Shown here: positions 1 through 13,209 of the stretch, one piece after another
Layout of the letters: every line of letters begins with the position of its first letter
How positions within the stretch are numbered: position 1 is the stretch's first letter
Origin: Pempheris klunzingeri
Lineage: Eukaryota; Chordata; Actinopteri; Acropomatiformes; Pempheridae
Length of the DNA: 64,000 nt
Assembly (NCBI RefSeq): GCF_042242105.1
Contig: NC_092019.1
Location: 18,211,328-18,275,327, forward strand
Direction of reading: 5' to 3'
The notes under the pieces: model-generated
Seen by the model: only the letters and a program-made list of their open reading frames with translations
Database searches by the model: none
What the model was told of the DNA's origin: nothing
Position numbers and translations under genes: made by a program

Positions 1-740
1 AACCCGCACACCTGCACCTGTGTGTTTACATCAGAGGGCTTGGATTTGTTCGTTTTATCAAGAAGAACTAATATTCATCATTCTTGTCAAATGTGACGTA
101 ATTCACTAACCACAGTGACACTCATGCTTACAGTTAATCAAGATAAAACACATTGAGTTGAATGAATTAGGGACAGTACGAGGTGTGACTTTCAGTTTCT
201 TTGAACCTGACGAGTGGTAATACTTTATCATATGTATATACTTTAACTCATCCTGAGAAATTGTTTGTGTCTGGCTTTATGTTTTAATGATAATATATTT
301 ATATCTATTGTCTTTCTTAGTAACTATCACATCAACCCCTCTTCTTAGACATCATCATTTCTTAACACATTAAGAAATATGTTTTAATAGGCAAAGGGTA
401 AGCGACAACATAAACAGAGGACACACAAATGTGGAAAAATATCAGGCAATGAAACCAGAGGAAGTTCATGTTGTAAATGTTAATTCTTTACCGCCGCAAG
501 GGAGCTCATATAAACTCAATTATACCAGCGACAGCAGCAATAAAATCTTAGATTCACAGACTGTGCAGAGGAGCATTGCGTATTTGAAGAGGGAGAAGTT
601 GAAAATTACATTAGGTTTTAGTCACGCTAGTCACCCATCCATGCTGGGTGGCAACATCAACATCTACTGGGTGGATTGTCATGAAATTTTTGTAAATACG
701 TGCATGGTTCCCAGGGGATATATCATAAAAACTATAAGAC

Positions 741-771
<31 letters not shown>
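741..771. repeat. (TCTA)n microsatellite
   Basis: About 7.5 uninterrupted copies of the tetranucleotide TCTA. It lies in noncoding DNA upstream of cops7a. Confidence 0.95.
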
Positions 772-772
<1 letters not shown>

Positions 773-811
773 CAGCACAGCCATCTTATCATACTGCACT
801 CCATGGAACAG

Positions 812-813
<2 letters not shown>

Positions 814-867
<54 letters not shown>
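814..867. repeat. (GT)n then (GA)n microsatellite
   Basis: About 20 GT units run directly into a short GA run. The tract is noncoding and likely to vary in length. Confidence 0.95.
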
Positions 868-996
868 TTTGTGTAAGGCTGAACTCAACACAACTTATCA
901 ACAAAATTCATAGACAGAAATGAACACTTATGCGGAGTCCTGCTGACTGGCACAGGTGTTCCTCATTCCCCTTAATTGGGTCGGAGAAAAAAAGAC

Positions 997-1032
997 GTGT
1001 GTGTGTGTGTGCGTGTGTGTGTGTGTGTGTGT
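997..1032. repeat. (GT)n microsatellite
   Basis: A GT tract interrupted once by GC. A short frame reads through it as Val-Cys repeats and is not a gene. Confidence 0.9.
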
Positions 1033-1277
1033 ATTTGTGTACAAAAAAGGGAAACTTAAAGACACCTTTTCAAGACGAGGTCACTTTATCCCATCTTTAC
1101 TTTTGCCAAAGGCATAGTTTAAGAAGTCAGGACTAAATTAAGGACACAGCAGACATTTTGATTTGTCATAGCAGGAGAAGCACAAGGTGTTATAACATTA
1201 GCGATGGCTCTGTTCTGTTCAAGTGTCCCACAGTAAGCCATGACGGCGTGACAGCAAGCTGGCACGAAGGTCAGCAG

Positions 1278-1331
1278 GACCCTGAAACTGAAGCAGCTAA
1301 ATAGAATCCGGCCATTGTTAATGTTATTATT
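1278..1331 (+). repeat. Short dispersed repeat, copy 1
   Basis: About 50 bases, beginning GACCCTGAAACTGAAGCAGC, recur with a few changes at 39238-39292 in the same orientation. Similarity stops abruptly on both sides. This fits two fragments of one interspersed element, but the family cannot be named from two copies. Confidence 0.6.
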
Positions 1332-2824
1332 TACACCTGTGCTTTTCCCTACTGTGACATGAAAAAGGCGTTTCCATGATCCAAATCCAACCTGTAAGTG
1401 CTCTGTAATCTGACGTCGAGAAGAGGTTTATTCTGACTAAACTGTTTTGGAAAATGAAGAGTCCTCCCTCCTATAAAAAACTAGTAAAGGTTATAAAAAA
1501 CTTGGTTTAGAGTTTAGATCAAAAATAGGTTTAGGTTGAGGATTTGGGGTTTGAGTCTAGGGAATGTCAATGACGTGTGTTTCCTTGTGTGTTTAATTTA
1601 AAACTTTAGATTTTTATGATAGTGAATAAACTGTGTAGGAAGAAGCTGCACCATCCAGAGCTAAGTAAACAGCTTGTTTTACCTGGCCTATACACAGGGA
1701 AATTAAAAATGGATCGAGAAACATGAAAAAAAACACAACAATGCCCAATCAAAATCTCAGATAAATTGGAGTTCAAGAATGTCATCAGTGAATCAAAGGC
1801 TTAGTCCAGCTGAGCCTGTTTTTCACATTTGTCAGAAATGTTCACGGTTGTTGTTTGTAGCTTACCCTATCAGCCCCCCTGTCCTCCTCTCTCCGTCTGT
1901 CACAGATATTGGGATCAGTGGGGCTCAGAGCCAGATAACCACCAGTAAGGTGGGGGGGACATAGAGAGGAATGTGCCACCATGGATAGCCACTCAGAGAC
2001 ATGGTTTGATATTCCTTGTGATCACATTTATGAACGGATCTGCCAGATGGATGCCATTCAGCTCAACTGAATCCTCATACAGCTGAAAATACTGCAGAGC
2101 CAGACAGTCTGGAAACTACACAGGGATATCACAGAAAAACCTAAAATCAATGGTAACATGTTTGGGATTACAGTAAATAGAAGTCTGTAATGTTTGCATA
2201 GCAAAAGGTAATATTTGACTCATACAAGATATACACTGGATATGTTTTTGTTGTTGTGGAAAAGCTGTCTGCATTTTGTTGAGATACCACTTATTTGAGG
2301 AATTTTTTTAATCTATTCAGAGTAATTAAGTAAATCTAAAAGACAAAACATTGCTATGACTTTAAACAAGGATGTCAAATTTAAATGGAAATTGAGACTT
2401 GGGTTGATAATGACACCAGGGACACTTTTTGGAATGAATCAATTTACAATAAAATAGCCTTCAAATCAAAAATAGTTTGATTTTGAGATATCATTTAGGT
2501 CTGATGTTAGAAAGAAACTCTTCATACTGGCCTGCAATGTTGAATGCCATGAATGGTGTCACTGTGTCCAAGACGTTTAGGCGTAATTATTGTCTGTCTC
2601 AGCAGATCCTCTTTGGGAGACTTAAAACTGCAAATTATTTTAGAAATAGTTACTTAGTCTAGTCATAACATGACATGAATGAATCTGGAGTCGTTTTGTG
2701 AAGCCCTCAGATTTATCGCGGGCCTCCTAATCTCCATGTTTACTGCTCCAGGTGATATAAATCACATCACCGCTGGATGTCGCTGTTCTCCCTGATCCGC
2801 TGGTAGAACAGATGCTGATTGACA

Positions 2825-2960
2825 GCTCCGCTTGTCCCGCCCACCGCACTGGATCATCCAATCAAAGCTTACGTTGCTTTGTTGTCGTACGTGTGCTGAC
2901 AGCGGAACTGAACAATCGAGAGAGAGAGAGAGGCTGTCTGCCAGAAACCGACACAACAAG
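2825..2960 (+). promoter_or_regulatory. cops7a: cops7a promoter and noncoding first exon
   Basis: A GC-box-like CCCGCCC near 2836 and a CCAAT box at 2858-2862 precede an exon-like segment that ends at 2960 before a good donor (AAG then GTAAAA at 2961). No coding start is needed here, because the coding exon at 6324 begins with ATG immediately after its acceptor. After splicing, the bases before the ATG become ACAAG, giving A at -3 and G at +4, a strong start context built at the junction. The exact transcription start cannot be seen. The promoter call rests on motif placement and gene order. Confidence 0.6.
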
Positions 2961-5900
2961 GTAAAATTCAGCACACACAGCCCTATTTCAACACACTTAC
3001 GGAAACATGTACGGGTGCATCTTATTTCACGGTTATTCATGCAGTGTGGCGGTATGATTTAAATCACTAGAGTGGCTTAAAATGAACTGAGGCCTAACGT
3101 CAACGGTCAAGTGGAGCCTTGCTGTTGGTTAGCCGTTAGCAACCAAGCTAGCATGACACATTGAGCTTAAACTAACACAAATGTCAATGAGAACAGTCAG
3201 TAGATTGTTTAAAACCACTCTTATCCGAAACGACATATAGGTTTTGTACATTAAGAACGTCATGTGCCATGTTTATTAATGTTTGTTGACAGATAAGGTC
3301 ATTAGCTTTAATGCAGGGTGACTTAGCGGTGTAGCTAACGTTGATACAAGGGCTGGGGGCTCGGCTTAGCAAGCCTGACTTTAACTATTTAGCCACCTGA
3401 TTCCCTCATCAACATCTCACATGACCGGTTAAAGCAACACTTAAGGTTTTGGTTGAATTTCTATCTTTTTAATATATAAGTGAGTGCTTACAGCAAATAG
3501 TATCTGTTTGACTGTGCCATTTAACAATGTTAACACAAGTCTGCCCGTGACTGTCTGAGACTTAAAGTGCCACAGCATCAGCACAAGCAGATGATTGATT
3601 TGTCTGATCAAATAAGTGAAAAGACAGATTGACAGATTATTTAAATAACATTGATTTACTGAGACATTTTCCGGAAACTAAACTTTTTCTCCCATATATT
3701 TTTTTAGCATTTTTAGAAGTATCACTTCTTTCTGGAACATTGTAATGCTCATATGACCACTGCCCACATGTAATTAACCATTTAGAATAATTTTACCATT
3801 TTGTTTTCCCCTAAGTAGCCTTCAGATATAAGATTATAAAAGTCATTATATCAAATACTGTTTGACAGAATAATTTACTGTATATTCTGTTTTGGCTTGT
3901 TTCATTGACTTTATATGATGTTCATGCTGAGTGAAAACTCAAGACTCCATGTTTTTATGACTGCGTTATTACATCCACGTGTTGTACATCATTTTCTACT
4001 CACCTTCCCAAAGTTAAGCCTGACAGAATTGGTAACGTTTTGAGATCTTTCTTTGTATAGACATTGTTTGGCTGTCCCTCACTGACTGATCCACTGCAGA
4101 CTGCTCATTGTTAAGGGGTTAAATCAGGGTTTTTTCTCTCTCTGCTGTATGGAGAGAATTTGAGTTACAGTTGTATTGTACGAGGATATGATTGTCTGAA
4201 GTCGGCTTGCTCATCAGCAAACCAGCACATATCTGTTGAAATTAAATTCTGGGTTAAATTAATTCACAAAGTTTCACTTGGTAAATTTTTTCCTCAAGTG
4301 TGAGAAGTGGCTTGCAGTGATCTTAACATCCAATTTGGCAGAAGAGGATTAAGGAAAAGATACATGTTCCACTTTTTATTAGAGTTGGGAGTCTATTGGA
4401 GTAAGTGCTGTTATAATGAGTATAAAACAGTTGAAGCTGACAGCTTCCAAATCCATTTTTTAACAGTTTTTTTTGTAGTAGCCTTGCTTTTTTAAAAATG
4501 ATTTTATGAAATCTTTTATTAAACTTTATTAACTTTATTTTTAAATCAAAGCTCCTTAACAGTACAAATAACAATAAAGCAATGATAACAGCAAAACAAA
4601 GGAGGTACTGGGTGAACAGTAGTTTTTTGTATATACATTATTTTTGTATGTATGTAATTAAAACATCTAGATGACAATAAATTAAGGCTGGTACGGCTAA
4701 ATGAATTGAGAACAGCGTAGAGCAACAATATTGCAGTCATTTTCTAAGGCCATTGCTGCATGACAAAATAATGTATCACAGTGAGTAACTATGTCTCTCT
4801 TTGCCCTTTTGGAGTCTTGGAATTAAATGAGTTATTTCTAGCATTGTTAGTGTTATTTCCTATTTTATTGGTATTTATGTTTATATCAGTGGTCACCAGT
4901 ATACACTGTATCTGAACAGCTACATCCTGCATATTGACTACCTCCATCTATCCCTCACTGATATGCAGCCAGTTCTTTCCCCACTTTTAAATTCAATAGA
5001 AATACACAGATGGATCCGATCCAGCCTCACAGAGCTTGATTTGACTTTTAAAAAATCCTGAAATTAAAAGAGGTGCTGTTTCTCAAATAGTGCAGGTTAA
5101 TTTGTTTGGCTGCAACACATGCCTGCTCGTCTGTTCAGCTTGCCTGAGAAAATGGTCTTTAGACCTTCTTGATGGTGAGCCAGTGGGACAACATATGCAA
5201 GATGTGCATGTGTGCACTAGATTCATAAGATCTTACATTGTGCAATCCATCAGCTCTATCAGCACAGACTCAAATGAATAAGAACCAGTCAGACTAGTCT
5301 TATCACAGCGGTCGAGTCAGTCCAGACTCTCTGATGCATTAATTTTAGGAAATGGCCTCAGGTAATAAAACCAGTCTGATGCAACTGCAATGATTTTTAT
5401 CGTGCATCTGCAAGACTAAATATCCCTTGCGTCTCGAAATTTGTCTTCTGGGATTCATATCTTAAAATACCCCATGAAAGTCATCAGGACATCTCTTCAC
5501 ATTGAGATTCTTGTCAGTTTTGAATTGGAGGAATGCACAAATAGAATCAGACTGACATCCTATCCATGCTGTTTTTATATGTGGGCCATTTTTATTACAA
5601 AGCCGGAGTCAGGACAAACTACACAAGCATTGGCATGAGGTTTGGCGTCAGGACATGTCTATTTTTTTATTTGTTTGTTTTTGTTTTTTCCAGGATTCGC
5701 TTTCTGCAGGCTGATTTATCAGCCCGAGGCACAGGCGGATTCCTGTTACCATTTAGCTAATTATTCTGGTGTTGCCCTCAGCCCAAAGTGCATTTGCATC
5801 GTCTCTCTGTGCAAGGAATGGGTTCTGATGAATATACATGCACTGCTTTGCATTCATTACATTTGTTGCCCGCATTGGTGCTACCTAGTGCAGCTGCTCT

Positions 5901-6323
5901 TCCACTATCTGAAAAGCTCTCCAGGTAATTTGAGGGTTAAGTGCTTTGGTCAAGAGTACTTGGCTGTTGGACGTTAAATGAAAAGGGACTATTGTTTGTT
6001 CAATTCTCTGTCCTTTCAACAAGCCGCAATTGGCTGGACTATGTTTCAATGGATATGACAAAGATACCTACATGCTGAGGAGTCCTGTTGTTCATTAATA
6101 GAGCTTTGTGATTGTTAATAGTGTATTCATGAAAGACTGTGACATGGTGCCCTTAGACGATATTTTTCCACCCCCATAACAAAGTGGCAAGACAGTAAGA
6201 GAGATGTTATTTCCATGATTTCTATCACACGTGTGCGTCCTACATCCCCTGCTCTTATGAGCCTCCCTGTAGTACTTGTCTAACCTGCTAACCGTGTCTC
6301 TGTCCCGTGTGCCCTGGCGTCAG

Positions 6324-7956
6324 ATGGAGGTGGAGCAGCTCCTGTCTCTGTCAGGCTCAGCACTGGCCCAGGCTGTCAGCTCTCTGCTGGAGACCCCCGG
6401 CCTCTACGTCTTCTCTGACATCCTGGAGCTGCCAAATGTCAGAGAGGTAAACACAAGCTCTCACACTTTATCTTCCTCAGCCACTTGTGTCTTTTGGGGA
6501 CCTTTTCAGACCTGCCATGTAAAAAATCTATCTCAATCACAACTGGACTGTTAATCCAATAAGTCTTAATGTATTCAGGACACACGGAGAATTTGATCAA
6601 CCACACCACATTCGGGGGGGGATGCATGTGACCACACTGTTAAGTGTAACATCACAACACAAGTGTGTTTCCTAACCACACTGGACCATTTTTATCAGTG
6701 ATGCAAGTGGAAATGCGTATGATTTTGAGCACCAATGCTCAAGCACCAAACTCCCCCCTCCCCCCAATCTATATATGGAATATGATAGATGTTAAGCATG
6801 CATCAGAATACGCAGTTAACACCCTATTTTGGAAGTGAAACGTCTCAGTAGAGTAGGATTGTGCAGCACTATTGTTCCATTCTTTAAGGACAACCCTGGA
6901 AACGATGGAGAAAAAGCCAGACCAGCGGGGATATTTACAAAGCATTGGGTTCCTTTTCATGCACTGAACAGTCTAATTGCCTTTGTCTTTATTTACTAAA
7001 AGACCACACCAATGTTTTCACAGGTAAAATGGAAGATGCAGAATGTACAGGCACATAGTGTGTGAAATTTAATGTCTGCAAAAAGCAGGTGTAAAATCTG
7101 CAGCACTGTTTCATTGGCCACTCACAGAGGGAGGGAGACTAGCCATGTCAAAACAGTGAGCGAGAGAAACACAGAGAGACACAGTGAAGACACAGAAATG
7201 TCTTGATGGTTCAGACAATGAAAATACTGTTGTAACACAATGCTTTACCTCGCTGTTTCCCTAATGACTCATAGCAGGTCCGGTCCTGAGGAATATGAAT
7301 GAAACAGCCGGTAATACTTCTGAAGTTGGCCTGTTATATTATTTTTATCTGTTTGCAGCAGCAATCTAGTCAGAGGATTTCTGAAGTTTTATCATTTCAT
7401 AGCTCAATATTTTCCCACATACAACCTTCCTCTTGGGGGATGAATAAATGCTTGCATTTACAGGCATCTTCTTTTCAAAGAATATTTGTGGCTTAACAGC
7501 GCTTTCTTTTGCTCTTTGCTGTTTTCCATGACGTGCACAACACTTGTCAAATCAGCGTTGCATTCGTAGAAATCAGATGTGTCAGATCATGGACACGTAA
7601 ATAGAATAATTGTGGTGACGTAACAGTTTGCACCTGTGGTGGGGATTTTTGCTAAGCTAAGTCAGTTCCTCTCCAGGTGTTTACTGTAACAGGTGAAGCC
7701 GTTTGAACAGAGTGAAGAATTCATATGGTGGGTCAGTTAAATCACAATATAAAATGCTGCAAAACTCCCTGGCCAAGAAGGACTTTAGCAGATAGCATCG
7801 AGTCAGCAAACACTGTGGAAATGATTCATTCTGTTATTGGAATAATTGAAAAGGGAGTTTGATCAGAAAAGGTCATTTGAGACATATTTTGATGTGGTTG
7901 CAGCTCTTCTCAGATGAATCCAGCCTGAATATAAAAAGTCAGGTCTTCATGTGGTC

Positions 7957-7987
<31 letters not shown>

Positions 7988-10900
7988 CTCTCTCTTTCTC
8001 TCTCACTCACTGAGCAAGACCTCTCCTCAGAGTTGTTCATTGTGCATGGATAAAATGAAGTTATACAGTTTCTATGTAGAGTCTCATTACTTTTGTGTCC
8101 TGCCACATCTCTTTCTCTGCCCACATATCTTCCCTCTCTCTAAACCGCAGCTGGAGAATGGCCCTCATGCACCAGTGTACCAGCTCCTCAACCTCTTTGC
8201 CTACGGAACCTACTGCGACTACAAAGGTATTGCAGTGGCAGCACAGTGTTAATAAGTTATAGAGCAGCCCTGCAACTCTTTTATTATGAGCTTTGCTGCA
8301 AGCCAGGCACCTTTACACAGAGGCTTAAACACCCTCACCTGAGACACTGCAGGCAGGTTATTTAGAGACAGAGTTACCGGAGTGCTTTTATCTGTTTTCT
8401 ATTTGGGAAACTTTTCATCAAGCAGTCTGATTGGCTGAGAATTGTCTGTTTCGCAGCAGTACTGGCAGAAACAGACAATATACTGATCTTTTGTGACTTA
8501 ATTTTCCGTCTGTGTAATGCATCGGGAAGCATCAACAAGAAGTAGAATGTTAATTATGTCTAATTTTATGCTGAACATCAACCAATAGCCTGGAAAAAGA
8601 ATGTAGCCTACTTTATTGTTCCCTTCTTTGAGTCAAGCCGACAGGGAGCACATTTACTTTCATAGAGCTGCGTAGTGGAGACCTTAGAGGAGCTGTCAGA
8701 GCTGCCGTCTTGCTGAGTCCTGTCACCAGGGGAGCATGGCAGCGGGAGACACGGTCGCTGGAGACCGACTGCCTCCCAGCTCTCCACTCTGACTGCTTAA
8801 ACACCTCCACTGCTCAGCTGCGTGTCTCTGCGTAACATTACACTTCAAAGTAATAAGTAGTGCCTCGATTATGTGTGACTGTTTGACCCGCAGTAAAGTG
8901 ACACTTACACACTGCACTGGTATATTTTTTCAATTCTCTTTGTCTTATTCCTTTATTGCCTGCTGCTGTAGAGAGAGCAGCTTCACTTCCAGAGTTGACC
9001 CCCGCACAGAGAAACAAACTCCGCCATCTGTCCATCATCAGCCTGGCGTCTAACCTCAAGGTACTGCTGCACTTTTTTCTCTTTGCAGTTTTCACAGAGA
9101 AGCGCAGCCACCATATTGCTTTAGGCTTCATGAAGCAAGATGTTAATGATGTTTTAACAGCTCTGCCTTTTAAAATGGCTTTGCTATTTTGTTCAGACAC
9201 ATGATCCAAATGATTTTAAAATGTTAATGTAAGGTTGGCTGTGATTTTAAGCTCATGGCTGTTTTTACATCAGCTAACAAGAAGCCTTTCAGTCTCAAGT
9301 TTCCCAGTAAAAAGTTACCAGCCACTGCTGCTCATGTCATTTTGGACTTCCTTCCCCTCCCTCCATGAGCATGATAAAGTATTAAATGTTCTTTTTTAAA
9401 GACATTTCTCATTTGAACCTTCCAACCATACAGCTTATGCCCTTTTCTTTCTCTGCTCCTCATAAATAATTGATTCATTATTCTCACCAGCTCTGTCCTT
9501 TTTTTTTTTTTCCACTACCACTGTTCCTTTCGCTCCTGCCCCTGTTTTTCTCTATAATATGTCACTGCTCTCCCTGCTTGTAGGCTTGAACTCTCTAATT
9601 GTCTAGTGGAGGATTGTTAAATTGTCCAAATTCTCCTTTCATCTTCCTCCGGCAGTGACATTTAGACAAAACAGGCAATTTTACTGTAACATTTTACGTC
9701 ATTTTCCATTAAAGCGTTAAAATGGAATCAAATTATCTGCCTGTATACCTTGGTTACAAAGGAAGAGTATGAGGATTAAAGCCTTGTTGTGTCGTTTTCT
9801 CCCCTCAGTGCCTGCCGTACTCGCTGCTCCTGCAACAGCTTGAGCTGAAGAATGTGCGGGAGCTGGAGGACCTGCTGATAGAGGCCGTTTACTGTGACAT
9901 CATCCAGGGCAAGCTGGACCAGAGGAATCAGCAGGTGGAGGTAGACTGCAGCGTGGGTCGTGACCTCGGCCCCAACGAGCTCCCAAACATAGTCAACACA
10001 CTGCAGGAGTGGTCAGTATCACCCCTGAGATACACTGTGTGCACACACTTTAGATTTATTTCTCCTTTCCTAACTAACAATCGGCTCTCTACCTCCCACC
10101 ACGCCTGCCTTTCCTCCCTCAGGTGTACAGGGTGTGAGGCAGTGCTGTGCGGTATTGAGGAGCAGGTCTCGAGGGCAAACCAATACAGAGAGAGCCAGTT
10201 AAAGGTCAAAGTCCAAGTGGAAACAGAGGTCAGTCTCTCATCGCTTCAGCCTGCAGTTCTCTCACTCCTTCCCCCCAGAAAATCCAATAAATGTGACTTT
10301 TCCCTCTTCCGCATCTGTGTTTTTAAGCTTCAAGCTACTCGTGGTATTTTAGTTCTCTCTGACTGCACAGCCTTCCTCTTTTTTGCTTCTTGTTTGACAG
10401 CAGCAGGTTCATAGCCCTAACTTTAATGGGTATGCTCACTGTTGTGCACGTCTGTCATAAGACAACAGCCAGGTGCCCATATGAACACCGAAACATATTT
10501 TGCTTGCTGTCATCATTACTCTTGGTCATACTGCCTGTGAAGAGATCCCCTCCTAATGTGCTTGAAATTGATAGGGGAAATATTCATGTTCATGTCATGC
10601 AAGGTTACAGTCTTTTTAGTACAAAATTCAGTTTTTGTGTCTCTGCAGCTCAGCAAGAAAAGAGGAAACTTTTGTCTGTGGAAACACAAAGAGGGAAATT
10701 TGTAATAAATGGACGGTAACCACAGGAGGAATGCACTTAATTTGACCAACTCAGACTGCTGAAGCTTCATATTAGTTTAATATATAAACGTTTCAATACA
10801 TTTTTACACTGAATGAGGACTGTCCTCATCACTGACATTGGAAGTGCAATAGGAATGAGGAATAGGAATAACCCTAACCCTTCATGGCCAGTCTAAACAG

Positions 10901-12631
10901 TAGCAACAATTGCAGCAAACAAAACCTGCTTCAATGCACATTCGGGGATCTGGCTATTGTTTTCAGACAGACTTGTAAGATTGTGAGCCTATCCTTATCG
11001 CATCCCGTCTCTTTTAATTGTTAATCTGTGTTCACTTTTCCCTCAGGTCTCAAACCTACAGAAAACGTTAAAGGCCAGTGCCGCCTCTCCGTCATCAGGC
11101 CCCGCCCCTGCTGGAGCTGCCTCCAATCAGGACGCCGACCAGCCTGCGGAGCCACGAGACCCTGCCTCCTCTCAGGAACCTCGACAACCAGGCAAAAAAA
11201 GTTCAAAGGTGAAAGGGTGAGTACTGTGACATCACCTTTGTGTTTTCTGTGATTGTGCAGAGGTGTGTGGCTCCGCATGGGGAGGCAGCCAAGTACAGTC
11301 CCGTGAACGAACCTCTCTGAGCATCATATTTATGTACTTTGTTTTATTCACAAGGGACTGCCAAGAGTTTGCATAGAAATTGCATTCATTTTTCAGAGGC
11401 TTTCCCAAACATTTTAGAAATTGAACACATAAAATATGTTTGGCCATGTAGAATAATTTACTGAAGTGATGTTTTATTCAGAATTGTCGTTGCGCTCTTA
11501 AATCAAGTTTGTATTGAAGTTTTTTCAAGCGAGAAATAGTATTTATTCTTACAAGTAACAAAATTGGAACAAAAAGCTGCATGTGGATGTTTTGTACATT
11601 AAGTTTCTCATATTGCTGCTCGTGCTTTTGTTCTGTAAAGCACTCTGTAACTGCTTTTTTTGAAAGGTGCTTTATAAATACGAATTTACCTAGTTATAAC
11701 CACAGCACTAGAAAGACTCTACTTCAAACACTAAATTAAAGCCATTAGTCCAATGTTTTAGAGAGCAAAGTTAATTCACCAGAGAACCTCTATGTTTCCA
11801 ATTTTTTTTTCTCCATAAACTTTAAAAAGCCAGCTGCCAGTGTAAGTGGTTTGTCTGTGTGTGAGCATGTGTCTGCATGAAGTAGCTTTATTATCAGATG
11901 CACATTAGTGTTTTGCAGCGGTGTTCTAACCTCGCTATCAGGGACTCTTTCTGTTCTGCTTCCATCCGGCCCAATTACCGATGGCTAATTTCATATCTGT
12001 CCTGGATTGTGAAATGTCACTGGATATACAAGAGCCCCACGCCGTCTCCTCCCGAAAGAACTGTGTCCCCCTCCAGTGATCAGAGGAGATGCTTTGCTCA
12101 TCCGCTGTTAATGTTGTCGCTGCCAAACAGAAAGCAGTGATTATTTTCTGGCTGCCTGTCACATTTTGATGAAGCATACAGCCCCATAATTTTCATCACT
12201 CAGCACTGCACTTCATTCAAATGAAGATCCACTTAATGTTTTGAAATCCAAATTAATGATAGCTTAACCTCAATCCTCAAATTAAAATGAGTTTTGACAC
12301 CATTCTTTTATGAAGCTATTTAAAGGATGGGACTGATAGTGCAGCAGTTATTATTAGAAGTAGGTTCTTTGCAAAAATTCTTTTTAATTGGCAGAAATAG
12401 AAAATCCACTGAGATCAATTTCAAAATGCAAAAATACTAAATGCTGATACTACATAGTCTAACACAAAGATACTTTTGCTCCAATGCTGCGTCAGTAAAA
12501 TGCTGGTTTAGTAGTGCAAGTGGAAAGTAAAGATGTAAATTGCAACATTACTTTGATAAATCCCAAAGCTCACTGATTGTTTCCCGCTCAGGCTGCGCGG
12601 CAGTGGGAAGATCTGGTCCAAGTCCAACTGA
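6324..12631 (+). CDS. cops7a: COP9 signalosome complex subunit 7A, seven coding exons
   Basis: Coding exons with matching phases are 6324-6446, 8151-8226, 8972-9060, 9809-10011, 10123-10228, 11047-11216 and 12592-12631, giving about 268 residues (human COPS7A has 275). COPS7 is a PCI-domain subunit of the COP9 signalosome, the complex that removes NEDD8 from cullin-RING ubiquitin ligases in cytosol and nucleus. Recognisable stretches are [10 protein letters not shown] and NLFAYGTY in the N-terminal half, then [24 protein letters not shown] and [12 protein letters not shown] in the PCI core, followed by the helix [12 protein letters not shown]. The tail is a Pro/Ala/Ser-rich linker ending [10 protein letters not shown], the ending typical of COPS7A rather than COPS7B. 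The N-terminus is a few residues shorter than in mammals. Synteny with pianp and znf384 agrees with the name. The 111-bp intron at 10012-10122 is the shortest of the gene. Confidence 0.95.
7954..8012. repeat. (TC)n / CTTTCT pyrimidine tract in cops7a intron
   Basis: A pyrimidine-only run of TTTCTC and CT units in the intron before the exon at 8151. It lies about 140 bases upstream of that exon's acceptor, so it is not the immediate polypyrimidine tract. Confidence 0.85.
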
Positions 12632-13185
12632 AGACGAGAGACTGAGATGTGGAGACGGCGGCACTGATGGACACTCACTGATTAACGGACACATGGACGT
12701 GTTGACGGACAAACGGATACATTTAACAATGTGACCAACGTTGACGGACACCCTTCTCCCACTACACTCACTCACCAGTAAAACCAGGAAGCTTCATTGG
12801 AACTTTTCTTGTCACCGAAAACTCACCTTGAAAGATTCAGAGGCACACACTGGCTGATGGAAATGACAGGTGTGACATCCACTCTAGCAGTTCTTAATAG
12901 CCTAACAGGCTGCCTGTGAGTGTGTGCGTCTATACACACACACCATACACACACACACTCACACACACAGCACTTGTAACACATCAATACAGAACAGTCT
13001 GCAGCAGGAGTCAGTTGCCTTTGACCAGAAACAGGATCAGTGTATTTGATGCGTATGTGTGTATCTCTGTTGGTTTAAAAATGTTCTTATGGTTTAGATT
13101 AATTCTATGTTGCTTTGTATTTTTTCTCTCTGCTGAGTTGAGACATGTAAAATCAGAATATAAATTGTCGGGGAAATAAAACGAA
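12632..13185 (+). other. cops7a: cops7a 3' untranslated region
   Basis: The stop codon at 12629-12631 is followed by about 550 noncoding bases with a CA-rich stretch near 12935-12970. An AATAAA signal at 13175-13180 is the first good polyadenylation signal downstream. Confidence 0.7.
13175..13180 (+). terminator. cops7a: cops7a polyadenylation signal
   Basis: Canonical AATAAA about 545 bases after the cops7a stop codon. Cleavage would fall near 13195-13210. Confidence 0.65.
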
Positions 13186-13209
13186 GCCCTGTACTTATCC
13201 CGACTGTCT

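Larger units (their letters stand above)
1..2820. other. Upstream region with no recognised gene
   Basis: No reading frame here resembles a known protein, and the longer frames run through microsatellites. The stretch holds a TCTA repeat, two GT repeats, a short repeat shared with position 39238, and an exon-like segment at 1907-1950 followed by a 29-codon frame in a strong start context near 1980. The rest is AT-rich unique-looking DNA. Confidence 0.6.

Noticed and set aside
431-856. 141-codon frame ending in Cys-Val repeats
   Set aside because: It runs through the TCTA and GT microsatellites, has no similarity to a known protein and no supporting splice or promoter context.
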